DNA of 64,000 bases from Rhizodiscina lignyota. Its lineage: Eukaryota > Ascomycota > Dothideomycetes > Aulographales > Rhizodiscinaceae. Below, piece by piece: positions 12,292 to 24,711 of this stretch (position 1 is the first letter of the stretch; every line of letters begins with the position of its first letter). The stretch covers positions 2,852,001-2,916,000 of the forward strand of contig ML978123.1 in the NCBI GenBank assembly GCA_010015805.1, in the 5' to 3' direction. The position numbers and the translations under genes are program-made. The notes under the pieces are model-generated. The model had not been told where the DNA came from and ran no database searches. It worked only from the letters and a program-made list of their open reading frames with translations.

Positions 12292-14512
12292 CTACACCGT
12301 TATGAAGTGCTTACGGATTATTCCCGTTCCTTGCGACGCGGCCTTCTTTGGTCCAGACATCGGCTCCGTACCTTTCTGTCTTCCGCCTGGAGTGTCAAAA
12401 CCAGCAAGTCGACCACTTTTACGGAGCTCGTGGCGCCCCAGTTGATTTTCCTTATCAATCATTCGAGCTATTCTCTCGTCGCTTTTTGCTACCTCTGCGA
12501 CCCACTCCCGTAACATGTCTCGACGGGACTTGTAGACATCGCTGGCCCCAACAACCGGCCGGAGGAATGGTGTGTTGATCCATTTAAGGTAATCTTTTGG
12601 GAGCGGTTTACCGTCCTCGTCTCTTGAGAGTTTTGCGGTAGATGTTGTCCATTGTCGCACCTCATCCAGATTAATTTGTCCCCTCTCCATTCTAGCGCGG
12701 AGCTGCGTTGAGGACTCAAGCAGATGAGCTCGCTCTCCCAATATTCGGAAGAAATCATAATCAAACATTCTCATCTGCAGCAACAGGTAGATCCTCTGGA
12801 TTGTGGCTATGATGTGCTTAATTGCATTTCCCTTCCGACCAAGGTCGTTCGTGTCATCAGCTGGGTCGATAAGAGACAAGAGATACGGTTCGGTAGGTTT
12901 AGTTGCTCCAATGGCCAAGGTGTCTTCCTGGACTGCGTCCTCTGTATGGACAAGAACGGGTGATTCAGAAGGTACTGGCTTCGTGGCGGCCTTCGCAAGA
13001 TTTAGATGTACTAGAATCTCTGGCTCAGGTCCATCTGAAGTCATATTCAACGTCTCGCTAAAGGACTCATCCACAGTCATTTGCGAAGGGATCCAAACAT
13101 CATCGACCTTGCTTTGGTCATTAGGCTTCGCCGTTCCAAGCTTTTCGAAGACGGAAGGAGGGCTAATAGTTATGCCATGTGCGTATGTGTCAAATTGAGA
13201 CCAGAACGACAGGAAATGAATGAATAAGCTGGTCTCGTTCGAATTTAAAACAGCCCCACCACTCTTCTTGTTGAGTTCTAACGCGGCGACGATCATCATG
13301 AATATGCTGTACGAGCCAAGGCCGCCTCGGAAGACATCTGTTAGACCTCTGATTGAAAACATGGTCTTGACGAGGTGAAACACGTTCTTCAGAGCCGGAT
13401 ATTCGGCCAAATAGGCATTCATAAGCTCGCGCTGCAAGCTGGTATCGTTGGAACAGACAATTTGAATGTCAATGCCACTCCGTTTGTGTGTCATATTGAT
13501 CAGAGGGTATCTCGAATACCGGAAGACAACTAGCATAAACCTGGGATCTTGAACAAACGCAGAATGCAGCTTCCTCAGGCTCCTGAGCATTTTATCCCGA
13601 GTGGCGTAGCGAGGTGCCATTTTGGGATCCTGATCAGGAAGAATCTCGTCCGCAGAAGGGCAAAGCCGAAAGTCCAGATCCGAGACTGCAGTTGTCAAGC
13701 CAGTCTTTTCGGACCCGAAGACTGCTAGGGAGTTCTCGGGCAATGTTCCAGTAGCTACTTCGAGCACATCCTCTATGACCAGTTTGCGGCCAACCGTTTC
13801 AGTTTCGTCGGGCTGTATATCGAATGAGAAGAGGGCGATTTCACGTCTTAATCTACGACCACGAATGTTAGCCAGAGCCCATCACTACTGATGCTTGGCG
13901 AGATAGGTAATACCTGTCATGACTTGGTACATTGGACTGGATAGGGTATCTTGACATAGCTTCTCCCTGCCACCGAGCCATTTTTCCATTTTGCCCTTTT
14001 GACACGGTTTTAGGGCTAATGTATTCTCCTTGGTACTCCAGCGCGTTCGGATTATCCCGTTTCCCAGTATAGTCCTCAACGAGCTGCACAGACCAGGAAG
14101 GCGACTTTCCCAAATCCTTCATTGATCTGTGAACCCTTCCAGAAAATCTGGCCAAATCGTAGAGAAGATGCTTCCTCTTCCAGCCAAGGGTTCTATAGTC
14201 TGAGAAGGTCCGCCATTTTCCAGCAACAAGCCTGTCCGCGGTCTTGACCCTTTGACTGCTGTGGTCGATTCGTTCATGTTTCGGGATGTATTTGTGTATG
14301 TTCGGCCCTTGACGTAGTTGTGAATCAATGGGCAGGAAGCGTATCGGTGGATCGGTGGACGTCGAGCCCACGGCTACTGAAGCGGCGCCTCTCGTCCATA
14401 CCAATGCTGGATTCGTCGGTGCGGATTTGATGAAGAGCTTCGAAAGAGCCTTGCCTGGAAGATAGGCATTGGGAGCGCAACAGACCGGGCGCGCTTGAAG
14501 GGCCGCTCGCAT
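12292..14512 (-). CDS. Non-canonical poly(A)/nucleotidyltransferase, Trf4/Cid1 class, putative mitochondrial
   Basis: Adds ribonucleotides to RNA 3' ends, judged by family. Two exons (14512-13914 and 13852-12292) flank a 61-nt intron with GTATTA donor, CTAAC branch and CGTAG acceptor; the product is 719 aa. The Pol-beta-type catalytic site is present: VFGSEKTGLTTAVSDLDF (Gly-Ser helix plus DxD, about residues 245-262) and a third Asp in GIDIQIV. The central domain carries FRGGLGSYSIFMMIVAALE, as in PAP-associated domains. The first 50 or so residues from MRAALQARPVCCAPN are rich in Arg, Ala and Ser and lack acidic residues, suggesting mitochondrial import. The ATG at 14512 was chosen for that reason. 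Substrate and base preference (A or U) cannot be read from sequence. Confidence 0.82.
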
Positions 14513-15159
14513 TGGCCGGTTGGTCGCGAGGATTAGATGGGACTGGTATGTAGGAGAGGATGGCGTGGATGGATTGGAGGGAATATTGTCCAAGTGCCCT
14601 TGATTCTAGACGTGAGCGAGCAGCAAAAGCCTGGCTCGAAAGAGCTTCAGACGGAGATTGCCGCGTCCAGGGGTTCAAATTGAACGGCCAATGAGAGTGT
14701 GGCGGGCGCGAGAGACGTCATTGGTGTTGCTTTGCAGCTCCGCTGATTGCCATGCTCCGGCCACAGGAAGAAACAACCAAGTCCGCATCACCCCCCGAGT
14801 GTGACCTCACAATTTCTCAAATTCCCTGTCTTTCCTCACGCCAATCCTTCACCTTCTTGCTCTTCTGCCCTTCCATTGTTCGCTCCGCTCCAGCAATTGG
14901 GCTCGTTCAACCGATACTGGCTCCGAGCTGAATTGCTTCAGAAACGGCATAGCAATTGCGAGCTTCCACCTTGAGGGCCCGAAGTACCAAAGCCTAAGAA
15001 GGTACGAAATATGATCTTGCTCGACCTGCCGCTTCGCTTTACGAGTCGAAATCTTTCACCATGGCATGAGCATTGCCATCTGTTTAGCTCGATGCGTGAA
15101 ATTGTTTCTCATGAACACTTGCTGACAGCATATCTCCCAGAGCATCGCAAAAACCAACA
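14513..15159. other. Divergent promoter; leader of tps2 with putative 5'-UTR intron
   Basis: Holds the start regions of two divergent genes. On the plus strand, 15002-15140 has GTACGA donor, GCTGAC branch and CCCAG acceptor, so it may be a 5'-UTR intron. Several short upstream reading frames lie inside it, including one from 15092 that runs past the tps2 start. Confidence 0.45.
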
Positions 15160-18151
15160 ATGTCCACTCCACAATCGCCTGAGGACGAGGAGTTGTCCAG
15201 ATCCACCCATCCTGCCCTCGATCCCTCAGTTACCAATGTTCCTGTAACCCCAGGCATATCTCTGGCCGGCCGATCCGCCTACATCGAACCAGAAGATGTG
15301 AGAGAAGAGTCCGAAGCAGTTCAAAATAGCGAAAGAGAGCTGAGAGACGGTCCTCAATGGAATGCGAATTCATACTTTGCTTCAAAGCCAGGAGAGTTGG
15401 GAGAGGATGAGCGGGCAGGGTCACCAAGCGAACTGGCGAGAGGTGCTCGGTCAGGAGAAGAGCTCTTGAGACGCCTAAGTTTGCCTGGGTCAACTGAGAA
15501 TGGAAGAGACATGGCCGACTTTGATCCAAGAGCGGCTCATCCTACTCTGAACCTTAGCGGAGGGATCATCAGTGCAACAATATGTGTCCCTTACAACGTG
15601 GGATACTCACCAGGAAATGAATGGGTATGATTGAAGTCCATACTGCCTATATGTGACACTAACATCCGAAAGGAACTGAAATCTCGACGTGGCACATCTG
15701 CTCTTTTCGATTCGTTCTCCTATCTCGCGTCTTCCTCGTCACCGTGGAATCATTCGCTAGTGGGGTGGACAGGAGAGATTCGACAGCTACCAACCGCTCT
15801 CATCCCAAAAAATAAATCATCAGCAAGTCTCAGCAACATGTTGCCCATCAACAAAGCGTCCGCACCAATTCCCATTAATTCGAAGGAGAAGCCGTTGGCT
15901 GCAATGGCAGCTGAAGGTATCAGAATCCCCGCAAGCGATAGAGAGCGCCTGAATCGGCAACTGGAACGTGATCACGGCGGCAGGGTCGTTCCAGTTTGGC
16001 TGCCGGATGAGTACGAGGAGGAGAGCGATACCATCATAATCAAGGATCAGTCTCGCTGGCGGAAATATGCTGATCGAGAACTGTATCCACTGTTCCACTA
16101 CAAGCAGAACGAGCCAGCTGATGGTCGAGCTGGTCGCAAGTGGTGGGCTGACTATTACAAGATGAACAAACTCTTTGCCGACAGGATTCTGGAGATTTAC
16201 AAACCTGGAGACATCGTTCTGATACACGACTACTATCTTCTCCTCCTCCCAAGCTTACTCCGGCAACGCATTCCCCATGTCTACATCGGCTTCTTCCTTC
16301 ACATACCCTTCCCTAGTAGCGAATTCTATCGCTGCCTTAGTCGCCGAAAAGAGGTCCTAGAAGGCGTCCTTGGTGCCAACATGATTGGATTCCAATCATA
16401 TTCCTACTCGCGACACTTTTCTTCCTGTTGCACGAGAATCCTATCATTCGACTCTTCCTCCGCTGGTGTCGATGCATATGGAGCGCACATTGCGGTGGAC
16501 GTCTTCCCGATCGGCATCAACGCAGCTGCCACGCAGCATGCTGCGTTCAAAGACCCCGCTGTGGCTGACAAGATTACCGGAATCCGAGAGCTGTACGCTG
16601 GCAAGAAGATCATCGTTGGTAGAGATCGTCTTGACTCTGTTCGGGGGGTTTACCAGAAATTACAAGCATTCGAACTCTTCTTAGAGAAATATCCAGCATG
16701 GCGGGAGAATGTTGTCCTAATCCAGATTACTAGCCCAGCCACTCAGTATACGGAATCGGATGAAGATGATATCAAATTTGTCAACAAGATCGCAGACCTC
16801 GTGGCTAAAATCAATGGCACCTATGGCTCTCTGAGCTTCACGCCAATTCAGCATTTCCCTCAATACCTCTCACGCGAGGAGTACTTTGCGCTTCTCCGGG
16901 TAGCAGATATCGGTCTTATCACCACGGTACGCGACGGCATGAACACAAGTTCACTAGAATATGTTATCTGCCAGAAGGACAACTGCGGCCCTCTCATCCT
17001 CTCAGAATTCTCTGGTACCGCTGGCAGCCTTGGCAAGGCCATCCACGTCAATCCGTGGGACCTTGGTGGTGTCGCAGACGCTCTTGACCGTGCCCTTACA
17101 ATGCCCGACGATGAGCGACAGGAGATGGAAGCGACGCTCTACAAACATGTCGTCACGAACAATGTCCAGGCCTGGACAAATAATTACATGCGTCGTCTTC
17201 TCACCAATCTCTCTTCCTTTGATCAATCTGCAGCAACACCAGCCCTCGATCGTACCAAGCTGCTTCTCCAGTACCGCCAGGCCAAACGTCGCCTGTTCAT
17301 GTTCGACTACGATGGCACCCTCACACCCATCGTCAAGGACCCTCAGGCCGCCATACCCTCCGACCGCGTCATTCGAACCCTCAAAACCCTAGCTGCTGAT
17401 CCTTCTAACGCCGTCTGGATCATCTCTGGACGCGATCAAGCCTTCCTGGACGAGTGGATGGGCCACATTAACAGCCTGGGCCTCTCTGCAGAACATGGCT
17501 GCTTCATCCGACCCCCTGGTGCGACTGAATGGGAGAATCTTGCGGAAAAGTCCGACATGTCGTGGCAAACGGATGTGCTCAACACGTTCCAGTATTACAC
17601 GGAGCGTACACAAGGTAGCTTCATCGAGAGGAAGAAAGTTGCGTTGACTTGGCATTATCGGCGAGCCGATCCAGAGTATGGAGCTTTCCAAGCAAGGGAA
17701 TGCCAGAAAAGGTTGGAAGAGACTGTGGCGAGGCGGTATGACGTCGAAGTCATGACTGGCAAAGCGAATCTCGAGGTCCGGCCACGCTTCGTCAACAAGG
17801 GTGAAATTGCCAAACGATTGGTCAATGAATATGCGAACGATTTGCAATTCGTGCTCTGCCTCGGGGATGATTTCACGGACGAAGGTAATATATTCCCCTG
17901 ACTATACTCTCTTCGAATCCTTTACTAACTAATATCCAGATATGTTCCGCGCTCTCCGTAACTGCAAGCTCTCGGACGACTATATCTTCAGCGTTACAGT
18001 GGGCGCCAGTTCCAAGCAGACTCTGGCGAGCTGGCATCTTCTCGAGCCCGGAGACGTCCTCAGCATCATCAGTTTGTTGAACGGAAACACCGATGCAGGG
18101 AATGTTGGGGCTTTCTCTATTGTGGAGGGACATGTCCCGGACACCAGGTAG
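15160..18151 (+). CDS. tps2: Trehalose-6-phosphate phosphatase (Tps2-type, GT20 + HAD)
   Basis: Dephosphorylates trehalose-6-phosphate to trehalose, the second step of trehalose synthesis for stress protection, in the cytosolic trehalose synthase complex. Three exons (15160-15624, 15673-17884, 17940-18151) give 962 aa, the usual size for Tps2. A disordered, acidic N-terminus is followed by a glycosyltransferase-20 domain (about 135-665; VWLPDEYEEES, HYKQNEPADGRAGRKWWADY, HDYYLLLLPSLLR, GFFLHIPFPSSEFYRCL). The C-terminal HAD phosphatase domain begins about residue 695 with nucleophile motif MFDYDGTLTPIV, then WIISGRDQAF and LCLGDDFTDED, which crosses the last intron. In Tps2 proteins the GT20 part is usually structural and the phosphatase is active. 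It converges with the malic-enzyme gene. Confidence 0.95.
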
Positions 18152-19054
18152 ACCGAATAACATGGATATGGTGGTCTTTCTTTCTTTGAGCATCAAGCGG
18201 GTGGAGCTGAGTGTCGCATACTGTTTGGCGTAGAGTAGAATTGCTCCTCCGTACACGGAACGGGAGCCTCGTTTGACGGTAATGGGAGCGGATTTCTGGG
18301 GCTCGAACAATTTGACGATACGACAAAACCATCATTTCTAGATGGTAGCAATTGAAAAAGATGTGCATCTTCTAATATGTGCTATATCTATTAAGGGATC
18401 CACGTAGTGAAGTTGATTGATATGGCAATCCTCAACCTCGAAAGGATCGGAACCTGCAGGGCTCCCCTTGAACTATTTACTCCCCTATCCCCTTTCCACA
18501 TCACGGTATGTATCTTATCATAACCCCTAACCTTGCGACAATGTGCATGTTGTCGACAGAAACACCATATCGAATCCGAGGATGCATATTCGCTTTGGTC
18601 AATATAGATTATCCGCGTTTAAGCTCCGACACAGGACTCTCCGTTATTATTTTCTACTTCACCGTCTATCATCCTTCTCACACCACTATTTCTTCGAACA
18701 ATTCGCACCCACATCTTGCAAAGTTCGCAAGTCCCATTTATTAAATAGCTACTATATCCAGCTATATAACTCAAACATGGCCTATTTCATAAAACGGATT
18801 CCAACTCCAAGGTAATCCCCATAAAGTAGATCCAGCCCTCAAGCCGACCCTTGAGATCGGCGAGAGCCACGCAGAACGCTTTTGTCTTTCCGGATCCCAA
18901 TCTATGAGCAAACAGTCGGCAAGAACCCTCGGCTCAAAGCAGACAGAAAGCACGCAAAGCCAAAGCGCTAGAAGGCCAAGTTCAAACCTTCAACCCAGCC
19001 CCCTTTATCCCTGATTCCCCCGATCCCGAATGCACATCGTCACAGTCGTATCCC
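18152..19054. other. Convergent 3' flanks, tps2 / malic enzyme
   Basis: About 0.9 kb, partly AT-rich, with no coding sequence I can support. It probably holds both 3' UTRs. Confidence 0.5.
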
Positions 19055-21314
19055 TTACAGCTGGGCGTGGTGGCCGTTTCCGTTGAAGCCGTTTCCGGCG
19101 ACGAGGCTCTTCACCTCGTTGACGAGCATATCCCTCTCCTTGAAGGGATCGTACATCCTCTCCTTGATGTACTCGTCGAGCTCCTCGTCGCTCAGGTTGC
19201 GGAGGTTCAGTTCCCTGTCCACACCGGCCTTCTGTGCAGACCTGATGACGTACCTCGTCACGGTGACCGAGACTTCCCTGATACGTCTGATATCGGGGTA
19301 GATCCAGCCCTCCGCACGCTCCTGCTTGTTCAACGATGCCTCAAGGGCGATGCCAGAGGAGTAGATCATATCTTGGGTGACGTTGACGGCCTTGCACAGG
19401 ATGGCGCCGAGACCGATACCTGGGAAGACGTACATGTTGTTGCCCTGGCCGGGAGTGTACGTCTTGCCCTCCCACTCGAGAGATGGGAAGGGCGAGCCGG
19501 AGGCGAAGAGGCACTTGCCGTTGGTATGCTGCATGGCCTCTTCGAAGGTGCACTCGGACTTGGAGGAGGGGTTGGAGAGGGGGAAGATGATGGGGTTGGT
19601 GTTGATTTCAGCCATCTTAGACAACACTTCAGGGGTAAACGCGCTGTAATTGAAAATTAGCATGGTTTCTAATTTCATAATTGCACCACAGGACAACTTA
19701 CCCGCCGATGGTGGAGAGACCCATGAGGATGGTGGGCTTGACGTAGTCGATCAGGCGCACAAGAGACTGGATCTGCTTGCCCTGGTTGTCGTCACGAGCG
19801 AAGTAGACCTTGTGGTCGGCGAGCTTGTCGCCACGGTCGAGGGTAACCATGCCCTGTTTATTGGATCAGCACTGCTCCAAGCCAGGATTCATCTTGGGTA
19901 AACCTACGTTTGAGTCAACAAACCAGAACTTCTTCTTGGCCTCCTCCTCGCTCAAGCCCTCCTTCATGAAGAACTCGACAATCTGCTTGGCAACACCGAC
20001 ACCAGCGGAGCCGGCACCTAGGAAGATAGCACGTTGGTCTTTGATCGGGACACCGGACTGCTTGACAGCAGTGACGAGGCCGCCGAGGATGACGGCTCCG
20101 GTGCCCTGGACGTCGTCGTTGAACATGGTGTAGGTGTCCTGGTAGCGCTCGAGGGAGGTGAAGGGGTTCTTCCAGTCCTCGTACTGGATGACGATGCTAT
20201 GTGCTGCGTCAGTAAAACTTGGTGAAAATTATCTCCCGGAAAGTTGAATAGTGACTCACCCGGGCCACCTCTCGGTCAGAGCAGCCATCAGCTCATCCAA
20301 GAACTCCCTCTCCTCCTGAGCAGTGACCTTGGGACGCCTGCTGCCCATGTAGAGCGGGTTATCGATCAGGGCCTGGTTGCTGGTGCCCAAGTCGCAGGTG
20401 ATGGGGAGAGTGGCATTGGGGTTGATACCAGCGCAAGCGGTGTACAACGCCAGCTTGCCAATTGGGATACCCATGCCGCCAACACCCAAGTCACCGAGAC
20501 CAAGAATACGAGAGCCGTCGGTGACGACGGAGATCTCGACGTTGTGGGGCCAGTTCTGCAGGATGGCGGCAATGTTGCCCTTATCTGAGTATGAGATGTA
20601 CATGCCCTCGGGCTGGGTGTAGATTTCGTGCCATTTCTGGCAGGCCTCGCCGACGGTGGGGGTGTAGATGAGGGGAGTAAGCTCCTGTTGAAAATAGGAT
20701 TAGAATGTGCTGTCATGACGAAGAGTAGTTTTGGGCGGGTCTAACCTTGACGTTATCGGAGAGCAGGCGGTAGAACAAGTGGACGTCGGAGTGACGGAGG
20801 AAGCTCAGATATTGAAACTTGTCCATGGCAGTCGTCTTCGAGTTCAGAAGTGCCAGGCCTGAATCCAATTAGTGAAAATTGATATCCGCGGATGGAGAGT
20901 GTCCGTACATCGCTTTGCCTGGACTTCGTAGCTTTCGACATTGGGAGGCAGAAGGCCGTAGGTCTTCAGGTATCTCCTGACTTCATGAGTGTTGGCAGTA
21001 CCGTAGTCACCGCCCCTGCAGAGTTTATTAGCGATTGAACTATAATCGGTGATATCACTGTCGTATACATACGTGGTGGCGATTTGCCTGATAGCACCAT
21101 GTTGCTGGGGGTGCTTGATGTTGGCGGGAGGGTGGGCGACGTCTGGGATGGCCATCTTGATAGCGGCTGCTGAGGCGGCGTAGGAGCGAGTATGAATGGG
21201 AGTGTAAGAGTGTAGAGCTTCTTGAGGAGAGGGAGAATGAGTTTGAGAGGTGTGCGGCAGCTTGCTCTGCTTAAGAGCTTTCACTGTCGGAGACCCTGCG
21301 AACCTCCGAAGCAT
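19055..21314 (-). CDS. mae1: NAD(P)-dependent malic enzyme, mitochondrial type
   Basis: Oxidatively decarboxylates L-malate to pyruvate with reduction of NAD(P). Seven exons (21314-21073, 21015-20909, 20858-20746, 20684-20260, 20196-19908, 19853-19702, 19643-19055) give 638 aa, and every junction keeps phase. The N-terminus MLRRFAGSPTVKALKQSK...HTRSYAASAAA looks like a mitochondrial presequence; homologues without it start near the inner Met of MAIPDVAHPP. The catalytic domain has PLIYTPTVGEACQKW, the helix GLGDLGVGGMGIPIGKLALY and the metal-ligand segment FNDDVQGTGAVILGG. The Rossmann part has IFLGAGSAGVGVAKQIVEFF. Whether NAD or NADP is preferred is not decidable here. The long open frames on the opposite strand are codon shadows. 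Confidence 0.95.
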
Positions 21315-22423
21315 TGACGGACCCCCAATGTATCAAGTTTTACAGGTGTCAGGGCAACGAAAACGACAACGTCCCACCGTCTCATGTGAGGCTTAAACAC
21401 TAAATGCCACAGGTGGATGGGATGGCTCCGGGAGTGTCCGAATGCTGCCAAATGCCGCCCGGACTGGCCTCAAGTCCGCGTGGGATGGGGAGATATGGTA
21501 TCGAATGAGGGGAGCCGATATGTCGGGCAGGAAGGGTGCGAAGCGCGAGTCAAAGCGACCAGTGGGTGGGCGGTGCAGCAGGGCGTGAGCGAGGAGTTTA
21601 TCAAGTTGCGTGGAGATATGCGGCGTGGAGGGATGGCACACCGCTTTGGAATTTTGTGAGGATGGAGTTGATATTTTTTGTGCTGGGTTGGGAACATTTA
21701 CGCAGGGCAGGCTGCGGCTAGCACCTAGCCCAGGGACAGCAGCCAATTCCAAGCTCGCCCATCAGCGCTTGCATGTCTCGGACACGCGTGTGCGGATCTC
21801 GCTCCAAGCATGCGCAAGGATGCTCTGCAGCCTGGGGAGCTCTGTCCTCAATCTGCGCTCAACCTCCAGCATGCTCAGATGTGCAGCGAAGCTCGTGGTC
21901 TCATCGTGGAGAATGTCCGATCCAACGCGCTCCGACGCATGCGAAGCACACCGAAACGCTTATCTCTCCACTCCCGAAATGACTGAAATGCTGGCGGACA
22001 GCTGTCCGGCGGCGTCGGAAGCGCGCTGGCCTGCTCGAGTGGTTCGCTAGCTCCACTGTCACAAGTGAAGCTCAGCCCATTGTGAAACTCATCCGTGGCC
22101 TCAGCGCCGTAAACTCCCGATGCCTGCGTGTCACCAGAGGCCAGATGTCGCACCGAATTCTTGGAGGGGCTGCATGCGCATTTCCCCGCAAATTGGCTCC
22201 CGACGAAGAATGTTCGAATGTGGAGAAGGCGTTGGCGTCGAGTCAAAAATAACCCAAGTTGAGGTGCGGAGCGGAAGCGAATGATCGACGTCATGAATAC
22301 GCGACCATTCGCGCGTGCTCGAGCTTCACCACCACGCAATTCACGCCCCTCCTCCACCATGCCCACCGCAATTGCTGCCAAATACCTTTCTGCACACTCA
22401 TCTAAGAACCGTATCCGCTCAAC
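21315..22423. other. Divergent promoter, malic enzyme / HAM1-like gene
   Basis: About 1.1 kb, with no gene seen. It contains many GC-rich CpG-bearing words (for example near 21770-21840) but no clear repeat. Confidence 0.5.
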
Positions 22424-24711
22424 ATGTCGTCCTGCTTCGGCTTCCGCAAGTCTCGCCAAGATGACACGGCCCCGCTGCTCCCCAAGTACCGCGACGACAC
22501 GGCCCTGCAAGTCGAGCTGCACAAGAAGCTGCACACCTACCAGATGATACGAGCCCTAGGCAAGGGTTTCATGCCGTCGAACGAACAGCTAATCGTCAAT
22601 CTGCGAACCGTCGTCGCTGCAGACGTGCTCAACCCTGATAATCCCGACCTCAGCGACTCTGGCAGGCTGCTGGTGAAGTACACGAAGCAATGGCTCACAC
22701 ATTTTATGGAATTGCTGCAGCATAAGAATTACGATGATGAAGTCCAAGACTTTATATGGTTCTTGACAAAGTCGAGGATATCGATTGATACGGAGGACAT
22801 TGCTAAAAGAGCTTCGAAAGCCAAAGCAAAGGCGGATACTGTGGCTGGTCTGGCCCACACACCCCCTGAGGTCATGTGCCCACATATGCTAATGCTTATA
22901 CAGCGTACAAGTCTCTCCAGACTGTCGGGTCCCTTCTCCTCACCAACTCCGACTTTCGCCTTTTCGTCTCCGACCTGAATACACTCGGTCGCGAAGTCTT
23001 CCGCGACACTGCCTTCACCCTATCCTCAGTGGCCGAGTCTGCGGGCAAGACGATCGAGCCTCCCAAGGAGGAGCAAGAAGCACTCAAGCACCCTGGTCAA
23101 GATGCCGCGAATGGCGTCCCTTCCAAGGAAGATGTTCAGGCCGAAGCTGAGGAAATTTCCCAGGCAGTTGCACACGGAGCTGAAGAGGTGGCCAAGTCCG
23201 CAGCGCAGAGTGCGGCGGAGAAGTTGAAGGGCGATGAAGGAGAGACTCTAGTGGAGAGACTGAAGAAAGCAATTGTGAATTTGAGAAAGCGGCCAGACTA
23301 CAATGACTCGGTCTCCACTCTGTCACTACTTATCAAGCGTTATGCCATGGTGTACTCTCGAGCCTTGGAAGAGACTCTCGAGACAGCAGACCAAGACATC
23401 CACCAGAACCCTGAAACCGACCGCGCAGTCCGCAATTTCTGGTCCTTCATTACCAGCTTCGGCGACAAAGAAGCGTGGAACGAACTCGAAAAGCGGTTCA
23501 AGCAGGTGCTGAGCCACAAGGACCATGACCCAGACTTCGAGAACCTCATGACCCAAACTGGCGACTCTCTACAGTCCATGCTTACCGACCCATCATTCTT
23601 CGATTCCAATAATGCGAACGAAAAGTTCAAAGAACTGCGCGAGAAATCGCGACAAGTAGGCACGGAAAGCTCTTTGCGCTCCGATATCGACGCCCTCCTT
23701 GATCAGGCCCACACCACATTCAAATCAGTGCTGCACGACAAAGACATTGCAAATCTCATAACGACTTCAACACGAATCGTGTCCATCCTCTCTCCAAAAG
23801 GTCAATATACAAATGCCGACCTTTTCACCGACGCTCTGAATGTCTTTGTTCCTCTTCTCATAGCCGGAATCCAATATGTGCCAATCCCGCGTCTGGAAGT
23901 TTCCACTCCAGACCTCGACCTCCTGCTCGAAAACTTGATTGTCGAGCCCGGCAGGACGGTCAACGCCTCCTCCTTCCTGCCGTACAAGCTGAGAATAGAG
24001 ACCCGCAACGACCTCGAGATCCGCAAAGCGCGCTTCCGCACTACCTCGCACGTCTCCAGCCTCGTGACGCTCAAGCTCGACGGACTGTCCCTGCGCGCCG
24101 ACGACGTAGGCTTCTGGCTGCGGGCACACTCGGGCATTTTCCGTCTCGCGGACGAAGGGATCGCGTCTTTCGCCCTCGATGAAAGAGGAATCGACATTCA
24201 CATGGATATCGAAGTTGGTCGGGAGAGGCTCGAGAAGATCCTGACGCTGAAGGCGGTGCGAGTGCACGTGCACAAGTTGACCTACCAGCTGCGGAAGAGT
24301 AAATTCTCCTGGCTCACCTGGATCATCAAACCGCTGCTCCGTCCTATTCTGCGCAAGGTGATGGAAAAACAACTCGCATCTGCCATCGCGGATCTGCTAC
24401 ACGCCGCGAACAGAGAGCTACTGTTCGCAAGGGAGAGACTGCGCGCCACGAGGATCGCTGACCCGCAGGACCTGTTGACGTTCCTCAAAGCTGTGGCCGC
24501 AAGGCTGACGCCCGAGGAAGACCCAGATTTGTACACGAGAGTCGGTATCAAGGATCCTGGACGGGGAGTGTTTAAGGGTGTCTATGCGCCGGGTAGCATT
24601 GTTAAGGTGTGGACTGAGGAGGGGGCTAGGGCCGCGGAGAGGATTGAGGACTACGAGAGGGACGGATGGCGTAATGACGTGTTTGAAATACACACTCAGA
24701 ACATGGTATAG
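22424..24711 (+). CDS. HAM1-like protein (DUF5923/DUF4449 type), possible lipid-binding fold
   Basis: A large conserved fungal family of uncertain biochemistry. The C-terminal region of such proteins is thought to resemble BPI/TULIP lipid-binding domains, which I take as family knowledge, not sequence proof. Two exons (22424-22847, 22904-24711) give 743 aa. The intron has an unusual GTCTGG donor, but phase and the restored segment (KADTVA joined to AYKSLQTVGSLLLTNSDFR) support it. The N-terminal half is helical and charged (KKLHTYQMIRALGKGFMPSNEQL, AEEISQAVAHGAEEVAKSAAQ). The C-terminal half is beta-rich with paired motifs (PIPRLEVSTPDLDLLLENL, GFWLRAHSG) and amphipathic helices (WLTWIIKPLLRPILRKVME). 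There is no signal peptide or clear membrane helix. Confidence 0.82.

Noticed and set aside
9936-14512. Secondary-metabolite gene cluster around the P450
   Set aside because: No polyketide synthase, peptide synthetase, terpene cyclase or prenyltransferase lies near it.
19067-19660. Long plus-strand frame opposite the malic-enzyme gene
   Set aside because: It is the antisense shadow of well-conserved malic-enzyme exons with high GC3; it lacks family features.
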